A stretch of DNA of 33,420 bases, from NCBI GenBank assembly GCA_964476505.1, contig CAYZAW010000024.1:1-33420 (forward strand). The letters are read 5' to 3'. The translations under genes were made by a program, and so were the position numbers. The stretch comes from CAYZAW01 sp964476505 (GTDB lineage Bacteria > Bacillota > Clostridia > Christensenellales > CAG-138). The notes below the pieces were generated by a model, which saw nothing but the letters and a program-made list of their open reading frames with translations, did no database searches and had not been told where the DNA came from. Below are positions 7,273 to 14,214 of the stretch, one piece after another; positions within the stretch are counted from its first letter, which is position 1; each line of letters opens with the position of its first letter.

Positions 7273-8776
7273 TTGCTTCTCCTCCTGCTATTGTGTGCAT
7301 TACATAGTCCTGCGTCAGCTGTTCTCCCGTAAGCTCACCCACGATGTTGCGATCACGCATAACGATCAGGCGGGAGCAGGTTCTAAGCATTTCCTCTATT
7401 TCGGAGGAAATGAAGGTAACGCTTACGCCCTCTTGTGCAAGCTTGCGCACCAGCTTTTGTATTTCCACCTTGGTGCCAACGTCTATCCCGCGGGTTGGCT
7501 CATCCAATATTAAATACTCCGGATGGGTAAGCAGCCAGCGCGCCAGTATCACCTTTTGTTGATTACCTCCGGAGAGGGATTTAAGCGGCGTATCCGCAGA
7601 TGCGGTCTTGATGTCAAGCGCCCGTATGTATTCCTGTGTAAACTCTTCCGTTTCCGCCTTCGATAGGGGATGGAAAAAGCCTTTCATTACTTGCAATGCA
7701 AGTATGATATTCTCTCTTACCGATAGGTCGGCGATAATGCCCTCGTTTTTACGATCCTCGGGAAGATACCCGATACCGTGCTTCATGGCATCTTTAGGCC
7801 TCGCTATTTTCACGTGCTTTCCATGCACCGTTACATTGCCTCCGGTCACTCTATCGGCACCAAATATGGCACGCACGCTCTCACTGCGTCCGGAGCCTAA
7901 TAGACCGGTGAAACCGTTGACCTCGCCCTTTTGTATGCGAAAGTCAAAGGGTTTTACGCCGGCGGCGCTGGAAAGGTTTTTCGCCTCATAAACAGTTTCG
8001 CCGACCATGTCGGCAGAGCTTCCGTTGCGCATGGCGGAAAGGTCATCCAACTCCTTACCGATCATCTTGGATACCAACTCCACCTGCGGCAGCTTATCCG
8101 CCTCATATTCCCCCACAAGGCAGCCGTTGCGAAGTACGGTTATTCTGTCGCTGACAGCGTATACCTGCTCCAGAAAATGTGTAACGAAAATAATGCCAAC
8201 ACCTCTCGCCTTCAGATCGTTCATCAGGGCGAACAGCATGGCGACCTCCTTGTCGTCAAGCGAGGAGGTGGGTTCATCCAATATAAGAACCTTACAGTCC
8301 ATGTCAACTGCGCGCGCTATGGCAATCATCTGCTGAACAGCCAGAGAACAGATTCCCAGCTGTTGACCGGCATGCGCAGGGATATTCAGCTTTTGCAGTA
8401 TCTCCTCCGCATGGCGCTCCCTTTCCTTCCAGCGAATGAGCGTTCTTTTGTCTCTACCGATATAGATATTCTCCGCAACAGACAGATTGGGGCAAAGAGA
8501 AATCTCCTGATAAACCGTGCTGATGCCCAGATCCTGCGCATCCTGCGGGGAATTGATCTCTACGTTGCTATCCTTATCGGCTACCCGAATCTCTCCTGAA
8601 TCTTTTGAATAAACGCCCGTCAATACCTTGATAAGCGTGGATTTTCCTGCTCCATTCTCTCCCATCAGCGCATGAATCTCGCCCTTACGAAGCGTAAAAT
8701 CCACATCCTGAAGAGCTTTTACACCCGGAAATGCCTTGCATATCCCGCGCATTGTCAGTGCAATTTCTTCCTGCAT
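7259..8776 (-). CDS. ytfR: Sugar ABC transporter ATP-binding protein, YtfR-like
   Basis: This 505-residue cytoplasmic protein has two ABC domains, as normal for carbohydrate importers of the Rbs/Mgl/Ytf class. Domain 1 has Walker A GENGAGKST (39-47), an atypical signature SLAVQQMIAIARA, and Walker B VLILDEPTSSLDD. Domain 2 has the usual degenerate Walker A GLLGSGRSE, signature LSGGNQQKVILARWLL and LILDEPTRGIDVG. The stretch FVTHFLEQVYAVSDRITVLR is nearly the E. coli YtfR sequence. AAAGGGG lies 7 bases before the ATG. The gene is separated from its binding-protein gene by 192 bp holding a hairpin and a possible secondary promoter. Confidence 0.92.
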   Translation of the reverse strand: MQEEIALTMRGICKAFPGVKALQDVDFTLRKGEIHALMGENGAGKSTLIKVLTGVYSKDSGEIRVADKDSNVEINSPQDAQDLGISTVYQEISLCPNLSVAENIYIGRDKRTLIRWKERERHAEEILQKLNIPAHAGQQLGICSLAVQQMIAIARAVDMDCKVLILDEPTSSLDDKEVAMLFALMNDLKARGVGIIFVTHFLEQVYAVSDRITVLRNGCLVGEYEADKLPQVELVSKMIGKELDDLSAMRNGSSADMVGETVYEAKNLSSAAGVKPFDFRIQKGEVNGFTGLLGSGRSESVRAIFGADRVTGGNVTVHGKHVKIARPKDAMKHGIGYLPEDRKNEGIIADLSVRENIILALQVMKGFFHPLSKAETEEFTQEYIRALDIKTASADTPLKSLSGGNQQKVILARWLLTHPEYLILDEPTRGIDVGTKVEIQKLVRKLAQEGVSVTFISSEIEEMLRTCSRLIVMRDRNIVGELTGEQLTQDYVMHTIAGGEASESK

Positions 8777-8869
8777 CTGTTACCCCTTTCAAAAGCCGCC
8801 CGATTAACAAGGAATCCTCGCGGAGTATCGTGCCCTATGTTATGGGAGTCCCTTTGTGAACTACTATCA

Positions 8870-8897
8870 GTATTATGTATATATGGTAATAAGTCAA
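8870..8897 (-). promoter_or_regulatory. Possible secondary promoter for the ABC ATPase-permease genes
   Basis: On the minus strand TTGACT (8892-8897) and TAATAC (8870-8875) are 16 bp apart, immediately downstream of the hairpin that follows the binding-protein gene. The -10 is weak. Confidence 0.35.
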
Positions 8898-8901
8898 GAA
8901 A

Positions 8902-8948
8902 TGCGCGGTGTTAACGCGCGGAAAACGTCCACACACCAACACCGCGCA
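8902..8948 (-). terminator. Intergenic hairpin, partial terminator or mRNA stabiliser
   Basis: A perfect 11-bp stem TGCGCGGTGTT/AACACCGCGCA lies 21 bp after the stop of the binding-protein gene with a 25-base loop. Only TTTCTT follows, so full termination is doubtful. Such hairpins commonly keep binding-protein mRNA more abundant than that of the downstream ABC genes. Confidence 0.6.
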
Positions 8949-8968
8949 GGTAAGTTTAGATCAATCGA

Positions 8969-10015
8969 TTATTCGCCAAGACCGTAGGTCGCGATATCGT
9001 CCTCGGTGATGGTCTTTGCATCAAAGCCCTTCTCCTCGGAGATGATCTTCTTAGAGGACAGCGTGCCGCCGCCTTCCAGAGTCTTGATCATGTCGGAGAT
9101 AACAGCAGCCTGGAAAGGACTGCACTGGCCATCATAGTTCCAGTTGCCAGCCAGGAGCTCGCGGAGTGCCCAACGGTTGCAGTCAAAGCCCATTACGATA
9201 ACGTCGCCGTTCACGCCATGGGTGATGCCCGCTTCGTCAAGAGCCGCAACAGCGCCGCGCGCCATACCGTCGTTCTCAGCATAGATGATGTTGAAGGACT
9301 CGCCGGAGTTGATGACGGACTCGGTGATCTTCTTTGCTTCTGCCTCGTCCCAAGTGGCGGTCTGCTGCACAACGAGCTTCCAAGCGGCGTCCGCTGCTAC
9401 CTGCTCATCCAGAGGACCGGTACGGCCGATCTGTGCATCAGAGCTCATAGCGCCCTGGATATGAATGATGTTGTACTCAGGAAGCGCAAGGCTCTTGAGC
9501 CAATCAACAGCCAAGATGCCCTGGTTCTTCATGTCGGACACAACAGCGGCTTCATACAGAGAGTCGGAGCAGTCGATCATACGGTCAAACAGGAACACTT
9601 TAACGCCATTCTCGGCAGCGGAGGTCAGTACGGCATCCCAGCCGGTGGTCTCAGCGGCGGAGATCAGCAGGTAGTCAACGCCATCAGTGATGAACTGCTG
9701 GGCTGCATTGAGCTGCTCGTCGTTCTTTATGCTGTAATAAGTGTTTGCTTCATAGCCGTTATCAGCGGTGAACACGTTCTCAAAATCCTTTACGTTCGCC
9801 TCGCGGTAACCGGATTCGGAGGGAGGATTGTTCACGATGCCAACCTTGATCAGGCCGGAGTCTGCGGGAGCTGCGGGAGCCTCAGCAGCGGGAGCTGCGG
9901 GAGCCTCAGCGGCGGGAGCAGCGGGAGCTTCAGCGGCGGGCGCAGCGGGTGCGGCGCAAGCTGCCATAGCCAGTACCATTGTCAGGGCAAGCACGAGAGC
10001 TAAGAGTTTCTTCAT
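8969..10015 (-). CDS. Sugar-binding lipoprotein of the ABC importer
   Basis: This 348-residue periplasmic-binding-protein-family (Peripla_BP_4) lipoprotein is predicted to capture the sugar outside the membrane for the adjacent YtfR/T-YjfF importer. It has a signal peptide with lipobox MAAC (Cys20) and an Ala/Pro/Glu linker built from three 8-residue repeats (APAAEAPA). The binding domain starts at about residue 54 (LIKVGIVNNPPSESGYR). Family marks shared with YtfQ include AAETTGWDAVL, FLFDRMIDCSDSLY and HIQGAMSSDAQIGR, but the first ligand loop (NNPPSESGYR) differs from YtfQ's FSQVGSES. ATG 10015 follows GAGGAAA and starts directly at the signal peptide; the frame extends further upstream without one. 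It is the promoter-proximal gene of the operon. Confidence 0.9.
   Translation of the reverse strand: MKKLLALVLALTMVLAMAACAAPAAPAAEAPAAPAAEAPAAPAAEAPAAPADSGLIKVGIVNNPPSESGYREANVKDFENVFTADNGYEANTYYSIKNDEQLNAAQQFITDGVDYLLISAAETTGWDAVLTSAAENGVKVFLFDRMIDCSDSLYEAAVVSDMKNQGILAVDWLKSLALPEYNIIHIQGAMSSDAQIGRTGPLDEQVAADAAWKLVVQQTATWDEAEAKKITESVINSGESFNIIYAENDGMARGAVAALDEAGITHGVNGDVIVMGFDCNRWALRELLAGNWNYDGQCSPFQAAVISDMIKTLEGGGTLSSKKIISEEKGFDAKTITEDDIATYGLGE
9863..9955 (-). repeat. 24-bp tandem repeat encoding the lipoprotein linker
   Basis: About three and a half copies of a 24-bp unit encode APAAEAPA right after the lipid-anchored cysteine. The copies are almost identical at DNA level, so copy number could vary between strains. 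The region makes a flexible tether for the binding domain. Confidence 0.75.
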
Positions 10016-10081
10016 TTCATTTTTCCTCGCTTTCTGATTTTGTTTTGACTTTGTCCCTCTGGAACAACTTCGATTTGTTTT

Positions 10082-10097
10082 GGAACACACAGGTTCC
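10082..10097. promoter_or_regulatory. Dyad GGAAC-N6-GTTCC near the importer transcription start
   Basis: GGAACACACAGGTTCC has perfect 5-bp arms and lies a few bases downstream of the predicted start of the binding-protein transcript. This is a position typical of a repressor site. A further GGAAC lies nearby at about 10060. Confidence 0.4.
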
Positions 10098-10107
10098 TTT
10101 GCACCCT

Positions 10108-10137
10108 TATCTAATCAGAAGCGTGTTTTTAAGTCAA
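10108..10137 (-). promoter_or_regulatory. Promoter of the binding-protein/ABC operon
   Basis: On the minus strand TTGACT (10132-10137) and TAGATA (10108-10113) are 18 bp apart, giving a leader of about 85 bases. The weak -10 fits a promoter that needs an activator, such as the response regulator encoded at 14211-15830. Confidence 0.5.
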
Positions 10138-10160
10138 CGCGACGGGTTTTTGATTCAACA

Positions 10161-10172
10161 TGCCGATTGGCA
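10161..10172. promoter_or_regulatory. Dyad TGCC-GATT-GGCA upstream of the importer -35
   Basis: This 12-bp inverted repeat is centred about 65 bp upstream of the predicted importer start, where an activator would bind. The protein that uses it is unknown. Confidence 0.3.
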
Positions 10173-10199
10173 CAAAAAGTACATATTTCATATATATCA

Positions 10200-10214
10200 T
10201 TGACATGCGTACAA
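10200..10214. promoter_or_regulatory. Candidate repressor box 1 (TTGACATGCGTACAA)
   Basis: This 15-mer matches the sequence over the repressor start codon at 13 of 15 positions. Its CGTACAA half resembles the known AraR half-site (consensus ATTTGTACGTACAAAT). It lies about 60 bp upstream of the importer -35. Confidence 0.5.
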
Positions 10215-10495
10215 ATTATGCTGCATTACTTTTTATTTCTTAATATTTGTTTGATATATTCCGATATTGTAGGATAATTTGATGCATAGCACGGTATCCG
10301 TCCGCATATGTATCTTGTTTTCCTGCAATGATTCGAGCCGTCTTTTCAGTTGTTTGTTTTGATTTGTTCCGGCAAATCTTGATTATCTCCGAAAATTCTT
10401 TTTTGGAATCATGTACCGCCTTTGATTTTCTCACGCAGGGCAAGCCCCGCCGTATTTTTTCATACAGGATTAGACAGACGGCTTTATGTATGGCA

Positions 10496-10504
10496 TGTTA
10501 CAAT
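10496..10504 (+). promoter_or_regulatory. Extended -10 promoter of the repressor gene
   Basis: TGTTACAAT is an extended -10 element 32 bp before the repressor ATG. No good -35 is seen at 17 bp. Confidence 0.45.
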
Positions 10505-10530
10505 ACAGGTATCACAGCGAAAGGGTGGCT

Positions 10531-10545
10531 TTGTTATGCGTACAA
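10531..10545. promoter_or_regulatory. Candidate repressor box 2 over the repressor start codon
   Basis: TTGTTATGCGTACAA has TTGT/ACAA ends and includes the ATG at 10536. It is the near-copy of the box at 10200-10214 and would allow autorepression just downstream of the repressor's own transcription start. Confidence 0.5.
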
Positions 10546-11606
10546 AGTATCTGCATCTGGCTCAAACCGTGAAAGAGGATCTTCCCCGGCTGATTGCCCG
10601 CGGCATAGAAAAGCTGCCCTCCGAAGCGGCACTGATGCGGCAATACAACGTAAGCCGCCAAACGGTACGCCGTGCGCTGGCTGCCCTTGCCGCAGAGGGG
10701 CTGGTGGAAAGCCGTCAGGGCAGCGGCACTTATGTTTGCCGCATTCCGGGCAAAGCCGCACGGGAGGTCGCCGTGCTTCTTCCCTCCGGGGACGATTATC
10801 TGTACCCTGCGCTTCTGCACGACCTACGTGAAGCGTTGGCAAAGCACGGCTATGCGCTGACCCTGCGGGAAACCGGCGGCAGCGTATACCGGGAGCGGGA
10901 ACAGCTTTGTGCTCTCTTACGGGAGTCCCCGGCAGGTATTATTGCAGAAGGCTGTAAAACCGCACTGCCCAACCCTAATACCGATCTATATGATAAGCTT
11001 TATCTGCAGGGAACCCCCGTGGTGTTTCTAAACAATACCTATCCCGCTTTAAAAAGTGCCGTTTGTATTGGGCAGGAGGATTACGGCGGCGGCTACCAAC
11101 TGGCAAAGTATTTGATGGATCAGGGGCGTACGCGTATTGCAGGCCTGTTCAACAGCGATGATATACAAGGACACGAACGCTATCGCGGCTGTATCAGCGC
11201 CCTGCGAGACACCGGCTTGCTTCCTCCCGACCACCGCTTTTGCTGGTTCTCCGCAGAAGAGTATCACCAGCTTGCTTCCGGTAGCCTTCCCCCGTGGCTT
11301 TCCCGCTTCATCAATAACAGCCTTGCAGAGTCCAACGCCGTAGTTTGTTATAACGATGAAGTCGCATATTATCTTATAAAAGCCCTTCTTGCCGCCGGTA
11401 AACGCGTGCCCGCAGACATTGCCGTGGTCAGCTTTGACAACAGCTATTATGCTACCATTGGCGCCGTTGGAATCACTTCCCTGGGCCATGCGGATACCAC
11501 CCCTGCCCAAAGCGCCGTCGCGCATATGCTCAAGCTGCTTCGCGGCAGCCGCTGCACCTCCAATACCCTACCGTGGACGCTGTTTGAACGCAGCAGCTCC
11601 AAATAA
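10536..11606 (+). CDS. AraR-like GntR/LacI hybrid transcriptional repressor
   Basis: This 356-residue protein has an N-terminal GntR winged helix (about 1-70; KLPSEAALMRQYNVSRQTVRRALAALA is cut here as EAALMRQYNVSRQTVRRALA, then GLVESRQGSGTYV). A LacI/periplasmic-binding-protein-like effector domain follows (about 75-356; AVLLPSGDDYLYPALLHDL, QGHERYRGCISAL, DIAVVSFDN). This is the layout of Bacillus AraR, which represses arabinose genes and is released by the sugar. ATG 10536 is preceded by AAAGGGTGG; the upstream extension of the frame lacks a ribosome site. It is divergent from the ABC importer and next to the sensor operon, so it most likely represses sugar uptake in the absence of an intracellular inducer. 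The inducer is unknown. Confidence 0.88.
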   Translation: MRTKYLHLAQTVKEDLPRLIARGIEKLPSEAALMRQYNVSRQTVRRALAALAAEGLVESRQGSGTYVCRIPGKAAREVAVLLPSGDDYLYPALLHDLREALAKHGYALTLRETGGSVYREREQLCALLRESPAGIIAEGCKTALPNPNTDLYDKLYLQGTPVVFLNNTYPALKSAVCIGQEDYGGGYQLAKYLMDQGRTRIAGLFNSDDIQGHERYRGCISALRDTGLLPPDHRFCWFSAEEYHQLASGSLPPWLSRFINNSLAESNAVVCYNDEVAYYLIKALLAAGKRVPADIAVVSFDNSYYATIGAVGITSLGHADTTPAQSAVAHMLKLLRGSRCTSNTLPWTLFERSSSK

Positions 11607-11608
11607 AA

Positions 11609-11627
11609 AAAAGGGCTCCGCCCTTTT
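11609..11627. terminator. Bidirectional terminator between repressor and sensor operon
   Basis: AAAAGGGC-TCC-GCCCTTTT has a run of eight T on the minus-strand side (from the plus-strand A run) and a shorter T run on the plus side. It can end both the repressor transcript and the operon at 11783-15830. Confidence 0.8.
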
Positions 11628-11727
11628 GCTATGGGGCGCTGCCCAATACTACGCTGGAGATATCATCCCCAGACCCCGCTTTTCGCCGGAAATATCCCGG
11701 CTAGGAGCAAGTCATATATGATCGTAG

Positions 11728-11749
11728 GGGCCGATGGACACATCGGCCC
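11728..11749. repeat. Stable palindrome between convergent genes
   Basis: GGGCCGATG-GACA-CATCGGCCC forms a perfect 9-bp stem without a following T run. It resembles a short interspersed palindrome rather than a terminator. Whether it recurs in the genome cannot be judged here. Confidence 0.45.
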
Positions 11750-11782
11750 GAAAACGCCACGTATTTAAAGAAGTGTTTTTCC

Positions 11783-12781
11783 TTAATACGCCCTTCCTGC
11801 CAGCACCTCATCCGATAGATTCCGGAGCGAAAAATACCCTTCCTCCACATATTCGTTCTTTTGCGGCAGCACCCCCGCCTCCATCTGCTGAATGACCTTG
11901 GCAACGCGCGGGCCGTGCAAGGGGTTGCATTCCACACAGAGGTTGATCTTCCCCTCCAAGCAGGATTCCAGCGCCGCATGTACTGCGTCAAACGATATCA
12001 CGATCACCCCGCCGTCCGCGCCGTAGGGGATATTCAGCTTGTCCATCGCTTCCATTGCGCCAAACGCCATGTCGTCGTTTTCGCAATACAGCACATCGAT
12101 ATTCCGGTTTGTACGCAGGTATTCCAATATCACCTCATAGGCCTTGGCCTTTGTGTACTCGCCCTTTAGCTGTGCTGCGATGAACCAATTGGCATGCGCC
12201 GCCGTCGCTTCCTCCAAGCCTGCCGAGCGCCCGATCTGCGCCGTTGCGCCCTCAGTGCCCTGCACGTGCAATATGTTGATATGGTCGCTTTTCCGGCCCT
12301 GCTGCGTCAGCTCACGCTCCAACCATTCCGTTGCCATCTGCGCCTCCCGCCGGAAGTCCGAGCCCACCCGCGCCGCATACAGGCTTTCGTCCTGCACATC
12401 CACCTGCCGGTCAACAATGACCACCGGAATGCCCTCCGCACGGGCTTCCTCCAGCACGCTTTCCCAGCCCGTTTCCGCTATGGGGGCGATCACGATGTAA
12501 TCCACCTCCTGCTGGATGAACGTGCGGACAGCCTTGATCTGGTTTTCCTGCTTCTGCTTGGCGTTTTCAAATATCAGCTCAAAGCCGTTCTCCTCGCTCA
12601 AGGCCGCCTTCATGGATTCCGTATTGGCAATGCGCCAGCTGGATTCGGAGCCCACCTGCGAAAAGCCCACCACGATCAAGTCCGTTTCCCTCTCCGGTGT
12701 TTCAGGCAAACTGGGGCTGCATCCGATCACCAGCGCCGCCGCCAGCAGAATCAAAAGCGCGTTTTGCATCCATCGTTTCAT
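11783..12781 (-). CDS. YtfQ-like sugar-binding lipoprotein, probable sensor subunit
   Basis: This 332-residue lipoprotein has lipobox VIGC (Cys21) and a Peripla_BP_4 domain from about residue 34. It is markedly closer to E. coli YtfQ (galactofuranose-binding protein) than the transporter's own binding protein is: IVVGFSQVGSESSWRIA, AKQKQENQIKAVRTFI, VIAPIAETGWESVLEEA and VIVDRQVDVQDESLY all have near-exact counterparts. Its ATG overlaps the kinase TGA (ATGA), with AAGGAGG inside the kinase gene, so it is coupled to the two-component pair rather than to the importer. The likely role is to bind sugar outside and present it to the kinase's extracellular domain, as in other clostridial binding-protein/YesM/YesN systems. 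It could alternatively serve as a second uptake receptor. Confidence 0.88.
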   Translation of the reverse strand: MKRWMQNALLILLAAALVIGCSPSLPETPERETDLIVVGFSQVGSESSWRIANTESMKAALSEENGFELIFENAKQKQENQIKAVRTFIQQEVDYIVIAPIAETGWESVLEEARAEGIPVVIVDRQVDVQDESLYAARVGSDFRREAQMATEWLERELTQQGRKSDHINILHVQGTEGATAQIGRSAGLEEATAAHANWFIAAQLKGEYTKAKAYEVILEYLRTNRNIDVLYCENDDMAFGAMEAMDKLNIPYGADGGVIVISFDAVHAALESCLEGKINLCVECNPLHGPRVAKVIQQMEAGVLPQKNEYVEEGYFSLRNLSDEVLAGRAY

Positions 12782-14214
12782 GCCTGCTCCGCCTCCTTAC
12801 GCAGCGGGAAGCGGAAGCGCACCACCGTTCCCATATTCTCTTCGCTTTCCATTTCAATTTTGCACTGCTCTCCAAAGAACAGCTGCAACCGTTTATACAC
12901 CGTTGCTAGGCCAAAGCCCACCGGCGTTTCCTTGCTTTCCATGGACGAAAGCACCTGATGCAGCCGCTCTTGCGTCATGCCCGCCCCGGTATCCTGCACC
13001 TCCAGTATCACCACGTTTTCCTCCGTCAGCTTTGAGCGCACCAGAATACTGCCCACGCCGCGCTTGAGCTTAATGCCGTGGTAAAGGGCGTTTTCAACCA
13101 GTGGCTGCAACGTTAGCTTGGGAATGCGCAGGTTCACAAGCGCCGGGTCCATTTGGATGTCGTAGGTTAAAATGTCTTTATACCGCACCTGCTGAATTTC
13201 CAAATAGCTCCTGACCTGCAATTCCTCCTCCTGCATGGTGATCACATCGCTGCCCTTGCTAAGCGACGTGCGGAAGAAGTTGGACAGGCTGGATACCATT
13301 TCCACCGCCTGCTCCTCCTTGCCCATTTCGATGAGCCATATAATGGTGTCCAGCGTGTTATACAAAAAGTGCGGGTTGATCTGGGATTGCAAAAGTGCCA
13401 GCTCCATGGCGTACAGCCGCGTCTGCTCCTGTCGGTTCAGCTCCATCAGCCGGTTCAGGCGCGCCGCCATTTTTTCCAAGCCCTCGCTCAGCGTTTGCAG
13501 GGTTTCGTCCTCCGCCGCCACGGGCTCCCGCGCCGTTAGATCGCCCCGGCCGATGCTCTCCGCACGGTGGCACAGCTCGTCGATAGGCTGGGTGATACTG
13601 CGGCTTAGCGTGAGCGACCGCCGCGCCATTACCAGTATCATCACCACCGCGCCGATGCAGATCAACAGCACCTCTAAAAGCAGGCGGTCATTCAAGGTTT
13701 GCTGCAATGCCGCAAGCCGCCCTGCCTCGTAATACAAATAGGTGTACATGTACTGCTGCACAAGCTCCGTCAGTACATAGATGTTGGTTTCCAATTGCTC
13801 GATCTGCGCGTCGTAGCCGTCTGTTTCCGCAATTTCCAGTATTTTAGTTTTTAGATTTGCGCATAGGTTCAGCACGCTGTTGATGGCCTTGCGGCTTTCC
13901 TTGCTTTCCGTATTGTCCAAAAGGCTTTGCGCCAGCGCCTGCGCCGTTTCCACTTCCTCCAGCGGCAGGCCCTCGGCATAATCGTTCTGGCTAACGTAAT
14001 AATACATGCGTAAATCCACGTCTTCCTTGAAGTTCTGGTTGAACTGGGAAACGCGGGCAATGTTTACGGAAATGTTGGAATAGCGCACGTTATAGATGAT
14101 AAACAGCGCCAGCGTGATGCCTATGATCACGCAGCACATCAAAAATATAGAAAGCAGCAGACTGCGCAGCTTTTTCTCAATGGAATCAGTACGCTTGGTC
14201 CATAACTCAATCAT
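12778..14214 (-). CDS. Sensor histidine kinase, YesM/LytS type
   Basis: This 478-residue membrane kinase has TM1 (about 18-42), an extracellular, mostly helical segment (about 43-177), TM2 (about 178-196), HAMP (about 197-255), and a His_kinase domain with phospho-accepting His282 in QSQINPHFLYNTLD. The ATPase domain has LQPLVENALYHG (369-380), DTGAGM (408-413) and GFGLATVYKRL (433-443). The paired partner is the AraC-type regulator upstream, whose stop codon it overlaps by 4 bp. The extracellular segment has no recognisable ligand pocket, which fits sensing through the lipoprotein encoded directly downstream. Confidence 0.93.
   Translation of the reverse strand: MIELWTKRTDSIEKKLRSLLLSIFLMCCVIIGITLALFIIYNVRYSNISVNIARVSQFNQNFKEDVDLRMYYYVSQNDYAEGLPLEEVETAQALAQSLLDNTESKESRKAINSVLNLCANLKTKILEIAETDGYDAQIEQLETNIYVLTELVQQYMYTYLYYEAGRLAALQQTLNDRLLLEVLLICIGAVVMILVMARRSLTLSRSITQPIDELCHRAESIGRGDLTAREPVAAEDETLQTLSEGLEKMAARLNRLMELNRQEQTRLYAMELALLQSQINPHFLYNTLDTIIWLIEMGKEEQAVEMVSSLSNFFRTSLSKGSDVITMQEEELQVRSYLEIQQVRYKDILTYDIQMDPALVNLRIPKLTLQPLVENALYHGIKLKRGVGSILVRSKLTEENVVILEVQDTGAGMTQERLHQVLSSMESKETPVGFGLATVYKRLQLFFGEQCKIEMESEENMGTVVRFRFPLRKEAEQA

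Larger units (their letters stand above)
10016..10535. promoter_or_regulatory. Divergent regulatory region between binding protein and repressor
   Basis: These 520 bases separate the minus-strand importer operon from the plus-strand repressor gene. The central part is visibly more AT-rich than the surrounding genes. It contains the importer promoter, two or more dyads, a 15-bp box that recurs at the repressor start, and the repressor's extended -10; these are listed individually. I find no convincing coding sequence in it. Confidence 0.7.

Noticed and set aside
9863..9955. Regularly spaced repeats as a CRISPR array
   Set aside because: The 24-bp units are contiguous without spacers and are in frame in a lipoprotein linker.
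9218..10003. Plus-strand frame with Ser/Gly-rich end opposite the binding-protein gene
   Set aside because: The repetitive end is the mirror of the Ala/Pro/Glu linker repeats; there is no ribosome site and no family resemblance.
10240..10443. Minus-strand open frame of 67 codons in the importer-repressor intergenic region
   Set aside because: It would need a TTG start, has no clear ribosome site, resembles nothing I know and lies in AT-rich regulatory DNA.
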